This document shows, piece after piece, positions 35,332-45,363 of a stretch of 64,000 bases of DNA; the stretch's first letter is position 1, and every line of letters begins with the position of its first letter. Where the stretch lies: contig NC_017075.1 in NCBI RefSeq assembly GCF_000284255.1, positions 806,001 to 870,000 of the forward strand, in the 5' to 3' direction. Position numbers and translations under genes: made by a program. The DNA comes from Rubrivivax gelatinosus IL144 (GTDB lineage: Bacteria; Pseudomonadota; Gammaproteobacteria; Burkholderiales; Burkholderiaceae_C). The notes below the pieces were generated by a model. It was not told the DNA's origin. It made no database searches and saw nothing but the letters and a program-made list of their open reading frames with translations.

Positions 35332-36315
35332 ATGCTCGTCTTCGTCCTCCGCCGGCTCGCCCAGGCTCTCGTCGTGATGCTGGCGGTGGCGTTCATCGCC
35401 TTCATGCTGTTCCAGTACGTCGGCGACCCGGTGCTCAACCTGGTGGGCCAGGACGCGACGCAGGAGCAGCGGGCCCAACTGCGCCGCGACCTCGGGCTGG
35501 ACCAGAGCTTCGTCGTGCAGTTCGCGCACTTCGTCGCCAACGCCGTGCAGGGCGAGTTCGGCCTCAGCCTGCGCCAGGGGCGACAGGTCTCGGCGCTGAT
35601 CGCCGAACGGTTCCCGGCGACGCTGGAGCTGTCGCTGGTGGCGGCCGTGCTGGCGCTGGCGCTGGGCATCCCGCTGGGCGTCTACGCCGCGCTGCGCCGC
35701 GGCAGCGCCGGCGCGCAGCTGGTGATGACGCTGTCGCTGCTGGGCGTGTCGCTGCCGACCTTCCTCATCGGCATCCTGCTGATCCTGGTCTTCGCGGTGC
35801 AGCTGCACTGGTTCCCCAGCTTCGGCCGTGGCGAGGTCGTCGCGCTGGGCGGCTGGAGCACCGGGCTGCTGACGGTCGACGGCCTGAAGCACCTGGTGCT
35901 GCCGGCGGTGACGCTGTCGGTGTTCCAGCTGGCGCTGATCCTGCGCCTGGTGCGCGCCGAGATGCTGGAGGTGCTGCGCAGCGACTACATCAAGTTCGCG
36001 CGCGCCCGCGGCCTCAGCGACCGCGCCGTGCACTTCGGCCATGCGCTGAAGAACACCCTGGTGCCGGTGATCACGATCACCGGGCTGCAGCTGGGCTCGC
36101 TGATCGCCTTCGCGATCATCACCGAGACCGTCTTCCAGTGGCCCGGCATGGGGCTGCTGTTCATCCAGGCGGTGCAGTTCGCCGACATCCCGGTGATGGC
36201 GGCCTACCTCTGCCTGATCGCGCTGATCTTCGTGCTGATCAACCTCGTCGTCGACCTGCTGTACTTCGTCGTCGACCCGCGGCTGCGCATCGAGCGCGCC
36301 GCCGCCGCCCACTGA
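35332..36315 (+). CDS. Dipeptide/oligopeptide ABC transporter permease (DppB-like)
   Basis: A 327-residue permease with six predicted helices and the BPD-type EAA loop near 205-225 (SDYIKFARARGLS). The N-terminus MLVFVLRRLAQALVVMLAVAFIAFMLF is the standard DppB/OppB helix; ATG 35332 is therefore preferred over the longer open frame from 35269. With the next three genes it makes a complete channel and motor for peptide or nickel uptake. No periplasmic binding-protein gene is adjacent, so specificity cannot be read. Confidence 0.9.
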   Translation: MLVFVLRRLAQALVVMLAVAFIAFMLFQYVGDPVLNLVGQDATQEQRAQLRRDLGLDQSFVVQFAHFVANAVQGEFGLSLRQGRQVSALIAERFPATLELSLVAAVLALALGIPLGVYAALRRGSAGAQLVMTLSLLGVSLPTFLIGILLILVFAVQLHWFPSFGRGEVVALGGWSTGLLTVDGLKHLVLPAVTLSVFQLALILRLVRAEMLEVLRSDYIKFARARGLSDRAVHFGHALKNTLVPVITITGLQLGSLIAFAIITETVFQWPGMGLLFIQAVQFADIPVMAAYLCLIALIFVLINLVVDLLYFVVDPRLRIERAAAAH

Positions 36316-36322
36316 ACCCGCG

Positions 36323-37267
36323 ATGGCGCCCGTTCCCGACACCTCCCTGCCCAAGCCGCCCGGCCGCCTCGCGCGTTTCCTCGACGGCGACGTCTGGCAC
36401 AGCTTCAAGCGCTCGCCGACGGCGATCCTCGCGGCGCTCATCGCCGCGGCCTGCGTCTTCTGCGCGCTGTTCGCCGGCTGGGTCTCGCCGCAGGACCCCT
36501 TCGACCTGACGACGCTGGACCTGATGGACTCGCGCCTGCCGCCGGCCTGGATCGACGGCGGCAGCACCAAGTACCTGCTGGGCACCGACGACCAGGGTCG
36601 CGACATCCTGTCGGCGCTGATGTACGGCGCGCGCATCTCGCTGCTCGTCGGCCTGGCCTCGGTGCTGCTGTCGCTGGTGCTGGGCGTGGGCCTGGGTCTG
36701 CTGGCCGGCTTCGTCGGCGGCCGCACCGACGCCTTCATCATGCGCGTCTGCGACGTGATGCTGTCGTTCCCGGCGATCCTCGTCGCGCTCTTGATCGACG
36801 GCGTCGGCCGGGCGCTGTTCCCGCAGGCCCACGAGACGCTGGCTTTCGGCGTGCTGATCCTGGCGATCGCGCTGACCGACTGGGTGCGATACGCACGCAC
36901 GGTGCGCGGCTCGACGATGGTCGAGCGCCAGAAGGAGTACGTGCAGGCGGCGCGCATCATCGGCGTGCCCTCGCTGCGCATCATGCGCCGCCACGTGCTG
37001 CCCAACGTGATGGGGCCGGTGCTGGTGCTGGCGACGATCCAGGTCGCCACCGCCATCCTCACCGAGGCGACGCTGTCCTTCCTTGGCGTCGGCGTGCCGC
37101 CGACCTCGCCGTCGCTGGGCACGCTGATCCGCGTCGGCAACGACTTCCTGTTCTCGGGCGAATGGTGGATCACGATCTTCCCGGGCCTGATGCTGGTGCT
37201 GATCGCGCTGTCGGTGAACCTGCTCGGCGACTGGCTGCGTGACGCGCTGAACCCGAGGCTGCGCTGA
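36323..37267 (+). CDS. Dipeptide/oligopeptide ABC transporter permease (DppC-like)
   Basis: A 314-residue permease with an N-terminal OppC-type helix (about 30-55), a periplasmic loop with LLGTDDQGRDILSALMYGARIS, and five further helices with the EAA loop VQAARIIGVPSLRIMRRHVLPN. It pairs with the DppB-like permease. Its stop shares one base with the start of the ATPase gene (TGATG). Confidence 0.92.
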   Translation: MAPVPDTSLPKPPGRLARFLDGDVWHSFKRSPTAILAALIAAACVFCALFAGWVSPQDPFDLTTLDLMDSRLPPAWIDGGSTKYLLGTDDQGRDILSALMYGARISLLVGLASVLLSLVLGVGLGLLAGFVGGRTDAFIMRVCDVMLSFPAILVALLIDGVGRALFPQAHETLAFGVLILAIALTDWVRYARTVRGSTMVERQKEYVQAARIIGVPSLRIMRRHVLPNVMGPVLVLATIQVATAILTEATLSFLGVGVPPTSPSLGTLIRVGNDFLFSGEWWITIFPGLMLVLIALSVNLLGDWLRDALNPRLR

Positions 37268-38243
37268 TGGACGCCCCGCTGCTCGAAGTCCGGCGCTTGA
37301 GCGTCGAGTTCCCGACGCGCCGCGGCACGCTGCTGGCGCTGGACGACATCTCCTTCGACATCCGCGCCGGCGAGATCCTCGGCGTCGTCGGCGAGTCCGG
37401 TGCCGGCAAGTCGCTGACCGGCGCGGCCATCATCGGTCTGCTGGAGCCGCCGGGGCGCGTCGCCGGCGGTGAGATCCGCCTCGAAGGACGGCGCATCGAC
37501 AACCTGCCGCACGAGGCGATGCGCCGGCTGCGCGGGCGCTCGATCGGCGCCGTCTTCCAGGACCCGCTGACCTCGCTGAACCCGCTGTACACGGTGGGTC
37601 GGCAACTCGTCGAGACGATCCGCACCCATCTGCCGGTGTCGGCCGAGGAGGCGAGGGCGCGTGCGATCCGGCTGCTGGAGGAGACCGGCATCCCGGCGGC
37701 GCGCGAACGTTTCGAGCACTACCCGCACCAGTTCTCCGGCGGCATGCGCCAGCGGGTCGTCATCGCGCTGGCGCTGGCCGCCGAGCCCAAGCTGATCGTC
37801 GCCGACGAGCCGACGACGGCGCTGGACGTCTCGATCCAGGCCCAGATCATCACGCTGCTCAAACGCGTCTGCCGCGAACACGGCGCGGCGGTGATGCTGG
37901 TCACGCACGACATGGGCGTCATCGCCGAGACCTGCGACCGCGTCGCCGTGATGTACGCCGGCCGCATCGCCGAGATCGGCCCGGTGGCCGAGGTCATCCA
38001 CCGCGCCCGCCATCCGTACACGGTCGGGCTGATGGGCTCGATCCCGGCGATGGACGTCGAGCGCGAGCGCCTGGCGCAGATCGACGGCGCGATGCCGCGG
38101 CTGGGGGCGATCCCCGCCGGCTGCGCCTTCCACCCGCGCTGCGAACACACGTTCGCACGCTGCCGCAGCGAACGGCCCGAGTTGATGGCGGCGGGCACGA
38201 CCCGCGCCGCCTGCTGGCTGGTCGCCGCTGACGAGGAGGCGGC

Positions 38244-38247
<4 letters not shown>
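37267..38247 (+). CDS. Peptide ABC transporter ATP-binding protein (DppD-like)
   Basis: A 326-residue ATPase with Walker A GESGAGKS (about 45-52), signature FSGGMRQR, Walker B LIVADEPT and the oligopeptide-ATPase C-terminal extension with a Cys cluster ([14 protein letters not shown]) that in relatives binds an iron-sulfur centre. It forms a heterodimer with the next ATPase. Its stop overlaps that gene's start as ATGA. Confidence 0.93.
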
Positions 38248-39208
<961 letters not shown>

Positions 39209-39212
<4 letters not shown>

Positions 39213-40483
39213 TCGAGCAGGCGTTCCAGCGCGAACAGCGCCCGGGCGTCCTCGCGCTCGCGCACGACGTGCACGGCGTCGCCGTCGAGCATGATCTCGG
39301 CGGCGCGCGGCCGGCTGTTGTAGTTGCCGGCCATCGCCATGCCGTAGGCGCCGGCGGACAGCACGGCGACGATGTCGCCCGGCGCCACGGCCAGCCTGCG
39401 GTCGCGGCCCAGCCAGTCGCCCGATTCGCAGACCGGGCCGACGACGTCCCAGGTGGCCGCCGCGGTGCCGGCGCTCGGCCGGCAGGGCTCGATCGCCATC
39501 CAGGCCTCGTACATCGCCGGGCGCACCAGGTCGTTCATCGCCGCGTCGACGATGCAGAAGTTCTTCGTCTCGCCGGGCTTCAGGTACTGCACCTCGGCCA
39601 GCAGCACGCCGGCGTTGCCGACCAGCGAGCGCCCGGGCTCGACGATCAGCTCGCGGTGGCCGTGGCCGCGCGCGCGCATCAGCTCGGCCAGGGCGCGCAC
39701 CAGCGTCTCGGGCGCGGGCGGGGCCTCGTCGGTGTAGGTGATGCCCAGGCCGCCGCCGACGTCGACGTGGGCCAGCGCGATGCCCTCGGCCTCCACCGCC
39801 TCGACCAGGTCGAGCAAGCGGCCGAGCGCGTCGAGATAGGGCTCGAGCTGCGTGATCTGCGAGCCGATGTGGCAGTCGATGCCGATGACCTGCAGCGAGG
39901 GCAGCGCGGCGGCGCGCCGGTAGGCGGCCAGCGCTTCGTCGTGCGGGATGCCGAACTTGTTGTCCTTCAGCCCGGTCGAGATGTAGGGGTGGGTGCCGGC
40001 GTCGACGTCGGGGTTGACGCGCAGGCTGACCGGCGCGCGCCGGCCCATCGCTGCGGCGACCTCGGCCAGCCGTTCGAGTTCGCCCAGGCTCTCGACGTTG
40101 AAGCAGTGCACGCCGACCTCGAGCGCGCGGCGCATCTCGGCGGCGGTCTTGCCGACACCGGAGAACACGATCTTTGAAGGCTCGGCTCCGGCGGCCAGCA
40201 CACGTTCCAGCTCGCCGCCGGAGACGATGTCGAAGCCGCAGCCGGCGCGTGCGAAGGTCTGCAGCACGGCGAGGTTGGAGTTCGCCTTCATCGCGTAGCA
40301 GATCAGGTGCGGCAGGCCTTCGAGCGCACGCTGGTAACCCGCCAGCGCGTCGAGCATCGCCGCGCGCGAGTAGACGTACAGCGGCGTGCCGTGGCGGCGC
40401 GCCAGGTCGGCGAGCGAATGGCCTTCCAGCCGCAGCTCGCCCTGGGCGTCGCGCGCCAGGTGGGGGTGGCCGGGCAGCGTCAC
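39209..40483 (-). CDS. lysA: Diaminopimelate decarboxylase LysA
   Basis: A 424-residue PLP enzyme (fold type III) making lysine from meso-diaminopimelate. The PLP lysine is Lys66 in CYAMKANSN, the phosphate-binding loop includes [10 protein letters not shown], and [11 protein letters not shown] holds the second active-site Cys. The length matches E. coli LysA (420). The start is GTG at 40483, overlapping the lptM stop as GTGA; the frame is open further upstream but only through lptM and cyaY. Confidence 0.95.
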
Positions 40484-40626
40484 TTCGCCGCTCCCGAGGC
40501 CGCGCCGGCCGGCGCCGGCAGCTTCAGCGGGCCCTTCTGGCCACATCCGGCCGTCAGGGTCAGGGCGAGGGCCGCCACGAGCGCCGCGGCGCCGCGCACT
40601 ACACTGTTCCGAGAGGTTTGACGCAT
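40480..40626 (-). CDS. lptM: Small outer-membrane lipoprotein LptM (YifL-like)
   Basis: A 48-residue lipoprotein. The reading MRQTSRNSVV... ends in an export signal with Cys28 in LTAGC, followed by the hallmark GQKGPLKLP. LptM/YifL helps mature the LptD-LptE lipopolysaccharide translocon. The location directly before lysA is the conserved one. Its TGA overlaps the lysA GTG. Its ATG is only 14 bp from the divergent cyaY ATG, so the cyaY promoter must lie inside this gene. Confidence 0.88.
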   Translation of the reverse strand: MRQTSRNSVVRGAAALVAALALTLTAGCGQKGPLKLPAPAGAASGAAK

Positions 40627-40640
40627 TTCGGGAAGATTCT

Positions 40641-40976
40641 ATGAGCACGGTCCTGACCGACGCCGAGTACCACCGCCTGGCCCAGGAGGCGCTGGCGCGC
40701 ATCGAGGCCACCGCCGACCGCCTGCTGCAGCAGGACGTCGTCGACATCGACACCACGCGCACCGGCGGCCTGCTGGAGCTGTCCTTCCCCAACGGCAGCA
40801 AGATCGTCGTCAACACCCAGCCGCCGCTGCAGGAGCTTTGGCTGGCGGCGCGTGGCGGCGGCTTCCACTACCGCTGGGTCGACGGCCGCTGGGCCGACAC
40901 GCGCGACGGCAGCGAGTTCTTCGCCGCACTGAGCGAGCACGCCAGCACCCAGGCCGGCAAGCCCGTCGTTTTCTGA
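40641..40976 (+). CDS. cyaY: Iron donor protein CyaY (frataxin)
   Basis: A 111-residue bacterial frataxin with an acidic first helix (DAEYHRLAQEALARIEATADRL...DVVDID) and the beta-sheet signature GGLLELSFPNGSKIVVNTQPP...ELWLAARGGGFHYRW. It regulates iron-sulfur cluster assembly on IscS. ATG 40641 has GGAAGA upstream. A TACACT -10-like element at 40600-40605 sits within the divergent lptM gene. It is convergent with mrcA. Confidence 0.93.
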   Translation: MSTVLTDAEYHRLAQEALARIEATADRLLQQDVVDIDTTRTGGLLELSFPNGSKIVVNTQPPLQELWLAARGGGFHYRWVDGRWADTRDGSEFFAALSEHASTQAGKPVVF

Positions 40977-41001
40977 GCCGCCCGCCGGGCGCGGCCGGCG
41001 C

Positions 41002-43383
41002 TCAGCGGTTGAACAGGTCGAGGATCGTCTTGCGTTCCTCGCTGGTCGGCGCCTGAGGCACGGCGTCGCCCAGGCCGACGCTGGAAACGCCGGCGCCGTT
41101 GCGGTTCTCCTCGTACATCCAGACGCCTTCGGCCTGCACCACGCCCGGCGGCGCCAGCGGCTCGAACACCGGCACGCCGCGCAGCGCGGTCTGCATGTAT
41201 TCGATCCACACCGGCAGCGCGCGGCCGCCGCCGGTCTCGCGGTCGCCGAGCTTCTTCGGCGTGTCGTAGCCGATCCAGACCACCGCCACCAGCGTCGGCT
41301 GGTAGCCGGCGAACCAGGCGTCCATCGAGTCGTTGGTCGTGCCGGTCTTGCCGAACAGGTCGGGGCGCTTCAGGGTCGCCTGGGCGCGCGCGGCGGTGCC
41401 GGCGCGCGCGACGTTCTGCAGCAGCGTGCCCATCACGAAGGCGTTGCGCTCGTCGAGCACGCGCATCGACTCGTCGCGCGGCTTCAGATGCGTTTCCTGT
41501 AGCACGCGGCCCTTGACGTCGGTGATGCGCGTGACGAGCACCGGCGTGACGCGGTAGCCGCCGTTGGCGAAGACGCCGTAGGCGGTGGCCATCTGCAGCG
41601 GCGTTACCGAACCGGCGCCCAGGGCCATCGTCAGGTAGGCCGGGTGGCGCTCGGCCTCGAAGCCGAAGCGTGTCGCCCACTGCTGGGCGTAGGGCGCGCC
41701 GATCGACTGCAGGATGCGGATCGAGACCATGTTCTTGGACTTGGCCAGCGCCGTCTGCAGCGTCATCGGGCCTTCGAACTTGCCGTCGTAGTTCTTCGGC
41801 TCCCAGGGCTGGCTGCCGGTGACGCTGGCGTCGAAGAACAGCGGCGCGTCGTTGACGACGGTGGCCGGCGTGAAGCCCTTCTCCAGCGCCGCCGAGTAGA
41901 TGAAGGGCTTGAACGACGAACCCGGCTGGCGCCAGGCCTGGGTCACGTGGTTGAACTTGTTCTTGCCGAAGTCGAAACCGCCGACCATCGCGCGCAGCGC
42001 GCCGGTGCGCGGGTCGACGGCGACCAGCGCACCCTCGACCTCGGGCAGCTGGGTCAGCGCCCAGTTGCCCTTGGCGTCCTGCAGCGCACGCACGACGGCG
42101 CCGCGGCGGATCTCGGTCTTCGGGCCTGCCTTGTCCGACAGGCCCGAGGTCACCGGCTTCAGCCCGTCGCCGGTGACGGTGATCGTGTCGCCCGACTGCA
42201 GCATCGCCACGACCTTGCGCGGCGCGGCTTCGAGCACGACGGCGCTGCGCAGGTCGTCGTTGTCCGGATGGTCCGACAGTGCCTCGGCCACCCGTGCGTC
42301 GACCAGCGCCGGGTCGGCCGGCAGGTCGATGTAGGCCTCGGGGCCGCGGTAGACGCGCTTGAGCTCGTAGTCCATCAGGCCGCGGCGCAGCGCGCGGTAG
42401 GCTGCCATCTGCTGGGCCGAGTCGATCGTCACCCAGGCGTTGAGGCCGCGGGTGTAGGTCTCCTCGCCGTACTGGGCGAAGACCAGCTGGCGCACCTGCT
42501 CGGCGACGTATTCGGCATGCACCGCGACGTCGCTGGGCGTGCGGTAGTGCAGCTTCTGCTCGAGCGCGGCGTCGTGTTCGGCCTCGGTGATGAAGCCGTT
42601 CTCGAACATGCGCTCGATGATGTAGCGCTGGCGCAGCGTCGCGCGCTTGGGGTTGGCGATCGGGTTGTAGGCCGACGGCGCCTTGGGCAGGCCGGCGAGC
42701 ATCGCCGCCTCGGCGATGTTGACGTCCGCGAGCTTCTTGCCGAAATAGATCTCCGAGGCCGCGGCGAAGCCGTTCGCGCGCTGGCCCAGGTAGATCTGGT
42801 TCATGTAGGCCTCGAGGATCTGGTCCTTCGAGAGCTGGCGCTCGATCTTCAGCGCCAGCAGGATCTCGTAGATCTTGCGCGTGAAGGTCTTCTCGGTCGA
42901 CAGGTAGAAGTTGCGCGCCACCTGCATCGTGATCGTCGAGGCGCCCTGGCTGCGCGCGTCGCGCAGGTTCTCGATGGCCGCGCGGGCCACGCCCTTGTAG
43001 TCGACGCCGCCGTGTTCATAGAAGCGTGCGTCCTCGGCGGCGAGCACGGCGTTCTTCATCACCTGCGGGATCTGGGCGATCGGCGTGAAGTTGCGGCGCT
43101 CCTCGCCGAACTCGCCGAGCAGCACGCCGTCGCTGGAGAACACGCGCAGCGGCAGCTTGGGGCGGTAGTCGGTGAGGCTGGCGATCTCGGGCAGCTGCGG
43201 GTAGGCGACGGCCAGCGCGACGCCGGCGACGAGCACGACGCCGACGACGGCCGCCGCCGCCAGGCCGGCCAGCCAGGCCAGCATCAACAGCAGCAGGCTG
43301 CCGAAGGAGCGACGGGAGCGGGGGGTGGATGCGCCACCGGAAGGCGCCGGCGCGCGCTCGGGCGCGGGATCAGAAGAGGACAT
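41002..43383 (-). CDS. mrcA: Penicillin-binding protein 1A
   Basis: A 793-residue class A PBP: cytoplasmic tail, membrane helix (about 28-60), glycosyltransferase domain with catalytic Glu117 in EDARFYEHGGVD, an OB-like insertion, and a transpeptidase domain with Ser489-x-x-Lys492 (GSSFKPF), SKN and KTGTT motifs. It polymerises and cross-links peptidoglycan in the periplasm. It is divergent from pilM, an arrangement common in proteobacteria. Confidence 0.95.
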   Translation of the reverse strand: MSSSDPAPERAPAPSGGASTPRSRRSFGSLLLLMLAWLAGLAAAAVVGVVLVAGVALAVAYPQLPEIASLTDYRPKLPLRVFSSDGVLLGEFGEERRNFTPIAQIPQVMKNAVLAAEDARFYEHGGVDYKGVARAAIENLRDARSQGASTITMQVARNFYLSTEKTFTRKIYEILLALKIERQLSKDQILEAYMNQIYLGQRANGFAAASEIYFGKKLADVNIAEAAMLAGLPKAPSAYNPIANPKRATLRQRYIIERMFENGFITEAEHDAALEQKLHYRTPSDVAVHAEYVAEQVRQLVFAQYGEETYTRGLNAWVTIDSAQQMAAYRALRRGLMDYELKRVYRGPEAYIDLPADPALVDARVAEALSDHPDNDDLRSAVVLEAAPRKVVAMLQSGDTITVTGDGLKPVTSGLSDKAGPKTEIRRGAVVRALQDAKGNWALTQLPEVEGALVAVDPRTGALRAMVGGFDFGKNKFNHVTQAWRQPGSSFKPFIYSAALEKGFTPATVVNDAPLFFDASVTGSQPWEPKNYDGKFEGPMTLQTALAKSKNMVSIRILQSIGAPYAQQWATRFGFEAERHPAYLTMALGAGSVTPLQMATAYGVFANGGYRVTPVLVTRITDVKGRVLQETHLKPRDESMRVLDERNAFVMGTLLQNVARAGTAARAQATLKRPDLFGKTGTTNDSMDAWFAGYQPTLVAVVWIGYDTPKKLGDRETGGGRALPVWIEYMQTALRGVPVFEPLAPPGVVQAEGVWMYEENRNGAGVSSVGLGDAVPQAPTSEERKTILDLFNR

Positions 43384-43649
43384 GGGGATCCCGAGGACAG
43401 GTCGGTCCGATTATAGGAAGGGGCGCCCGGCGGCGATTCCCGGGTCGCCGCCCGTGACATTCCTCACGGGCGGGCACGGGCCCTCGCGATCGCGGTGTTG
43501 CGGAGCCGCAAAGCGGCGCCGGTCATTCGTCGCCGTCCGTGCAGTAGTTGCGCCCGTTTCTCTGCGATTTACAAAGGCTTTACTGCTAGCATTCAAGTAA
43601 CTCTTTAACAAGCTCGGGTTGGATCCCGCCTGCCTGGGGAGCGTGAGCT
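43384..43649. promoter_or_regulatory. mrcA/pilM divergent regulatory region
   Basis: This 266-bp gap is GC-rich on the left and AT-rich at 43555-43612. It contains the inverted repeat CCCGTGACATTCCTCACGGG (43451-43470), a second palindrome TTGCGG-AG-CCGCAA (43498-43511), and an AT-rich stretch with an extended -10-like TGCTAGCAT (43584-43592) that probably drives pilM. No well-spaced -35 was found. Confidence 0.5.
43451..43470. promoter_or_regulatory. Crp-like inverted repeat CGTGA-N6-TCACG upstream of pilM
   Basis: A perfect 7-bp inverted repeat with a 6-bp centre. The core CGTGACAT-N3-TCACG equals that of the repeat at 16945-16970 in the chemoreceptor cluster. It lies about 115-120 bp before the likely pilM promoter and 70-90 bp before mrcA, and could serve either gene. 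Confidence 0.45.
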
Positions 43650-44729
43650 TTGAGCTTTCTCGACAATCTTCTGGGCCGCAAGCACCCACCCATGATCGGG
43701 CTGGACATCAGTTCCTCGAGCGTCAAGCTCGTCGAGCTGGGGCGTGCGCCGTCCGGCGAGTTCGTGCTCGAGCGCTTCGCCAGCGAACCGTTCGAGAAGG
43801 GCTGGATCACCGACGGCCAGATCGAGAAGTTCGACGAGGTCGCCGAAGCCGTTCGCCGCGTCGTCGCCAAGAGCGGCACGCGCAGCAAGAACGTCGTCAT
43901 GGCGATGCCGCAGTCGGCCGTCATCACGAAGAAGATCATGCTGCCGGCCGGCCTGCGCGACGAGGAGATGGAGCTGCAGGTCGAGTCCGAGGCCAACCAG
44001 TACATCCCGTTCTCGCTCGACGAGGTGAGCCTCGACTTCTGCGTCATCGGCCCGAGCGCCACCTCCGCCGGTGACGTCGAGGTGCTGATCGCCGCCAGCC
44101 GCAAGGACCGCGTCCAGGACCGCCAGGGCCTGGCCGAAGCCGCCGGGCTGAAGCCGGTGGTGCTGGACATCGAGTCGCACGCCTCGCGCCTGGCGATGAG
44201 CCGGGTCGTCGCCGCGCTGCCCAACGAGGGCCGCGACGCGCTGGTGGCGTTGTTCGAGATCGGCGCCGACACCACCAGCCTCAAGGTGCTGCGCGACGAC
44301 GACATGCTCTACGACCGCGACCAGGCCTTCGGCGGCTCGCAGCTCACGCAGCTCATCAGCCGCCAGTACGGCTTCTCGTTCGAGGAGGCCGAGGCCAAGA
44401 AGCTCACCGGCGACCTGCCCGAGGACTACGAGAGCGCGATCCTCGCGCCCTTCGTCGACAGCCTGTCGCAGGAGATCGGCCGCGCGCTGCAGTACTTCTT
44501 CACCAGCACGCCGCACCACAAGGTGCACTACGTGATGCTGGCCGGCGGCACCGCGACGCTGCCCGGGCTGAAGGACCGCGTCACCGAACTCACCGGCTTC
44601 GCCTCGCAGGTCGTGAACCCGTTCGACAACATGCAACTCGGCTCGGCCGTGCGCGAGAGCCGCGTGCGCCGCGAAGCGCCGTCGTACCTGACGGCCTGCG
44701 GCCTGGCGATGCGGAGGTTCATGCAGTGA
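43650..44729 (+). CDS. pilM: Type IV pilus assembly protein PilM
   Basis: A 359-residue actin-like cytoplasmic protein with the ATP-binding pattern GLDISSSSVKLVEL near the N-terminus, a phosphate-2-like FEIGADTTSL and an adenosine motif LAGGTATLPGL. PilM binds the PilN cytoplasmic tail and links pilus assembly to the cytoplasm. The start is TTG at 43650 with GGGGAG 9 nt before it; the next in-frame Met (43692) would cut the family N-terminus. Its stop overlaps the pilN GTG. Confidence 0.93.
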   Translation: MSFLDNLLGRKHPPMIGLDISSSSVKLVELGRAPSGEFVLERFASEPFEKGWITDGQIEKFDEVAEAVRRVVAKSGTRSKNVVMAMPQSAVITKKIMLPAGLRDEEMELQVESEANQYIPFSLDEVSLDFCVIGPSATSAGDVEVLIAASRKDRVQDRQGLAEAAGLKPVVLDIESHASRLAMSRVVAALPNEGRDALVALFEIGADTTSLKVLRDDDMLYDRDQAFGGSQLTQLISRQYGFSFEEAEAKKLTGDLPEDYESAILAPFVDSLSQEIGRALQYFFTSTPHHKVHYVMLAGGTATLPGLKDRVTELTGFASQVVNPFDNMQLGSAVRESRVRREAPSYLTACGLAMRRFMQ

Positions 44730-45356
44730 TCCTCATCAACCTGCTGCCGCATCGCGAGGAGAAGCGGCGCCAGCGCAAGCGGGCCTTCATCGCCACGCTC
44801 GGGCTGTCGGCGCTGGCCGGCGTCGGCATCGTCGGCGTCTGGTACACCGCGCTGCAGCAGATGACCTCGTCGCAGATCGAGCGCAACGAGTTCCTGAAAG
44901 CCAAGATCGGCCGTCCTCGACAAGGAGATCAAGGACATCGCGACGCTGCGCTCGGACATCGAGGCGCTGAAGGCGCGCCAGAAGGCGGTCGAAGACCTGC
45001 AGACCGACCGCAACACCCCGGTCTACCTGCTCAACGAGCTGGTCAAGCAGACGCCCGAGGGCATCTACCTGACGAGCATCCGCCAGACCGGCGAGACGGT
45101 GGCGATCTCGGGCGTGGCCCAGACCAACGAGCGGGTTTCGGAGTTCCTGCGCAACACGCTGTACAACTCGCCCTGGCTGGACCGCCCCGAGCTCATCGAG
45201 ATCAAGGCGCGCACGCCGGCGTCGAACAGCCGCGATCCCGCGCGCCTCTTCGACTTCTCGATGCGCGTGACGCTCAAGCGCCCGCAAGCTCCGGCCGCAG
45301 CCGCATCCGCGCCCGCCAAGGCGGCGTCGGCGGCCGCCGTGGCCAAGTCTTCCTGA
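44726..45356 (+). pseudogene. pilN: pilN with a +1 frameshift
   Basis: Codons from GTG 44726 encode a normal PilN start (ILINLLPHREEKRRQRKR, membrane helix about 22-42) up to LKAKIG. There the frame breaks at 44908-44912: removing one base from CGGCC restores VLDKEIKDIATLRSDIEAL and then VYLLNELVKQTPEGIYLTSI through to the TGA at 45354-45356. As given, the frame runs into nonsense and overlaps pilO. The downstream frame keeps coding bias and conserved PilN residues, so this is a very recent mutation or a base error. PilN should join PilM to PilO in the inner-membrane alignment complex. Confidence 0.85.
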
Positions 45357-45363
45357 GGCGAGC

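Noticed and set aside
40979..40995. Terminator between convergent cyaY and mrcA
   Set aside because: CGCCC-gcc-GGGCG can pair, but arms are 5 bp in very GC-rich DNA and there is no U-tract on either strand.
44909..44912. Programmed ribosomal frameshift in pilN
   Set aside because: CGGCC with no slippery heptamer, no downstream pseudoknot I can see, and PilN is not known to be frameshifted; mutation or base error is simpler.
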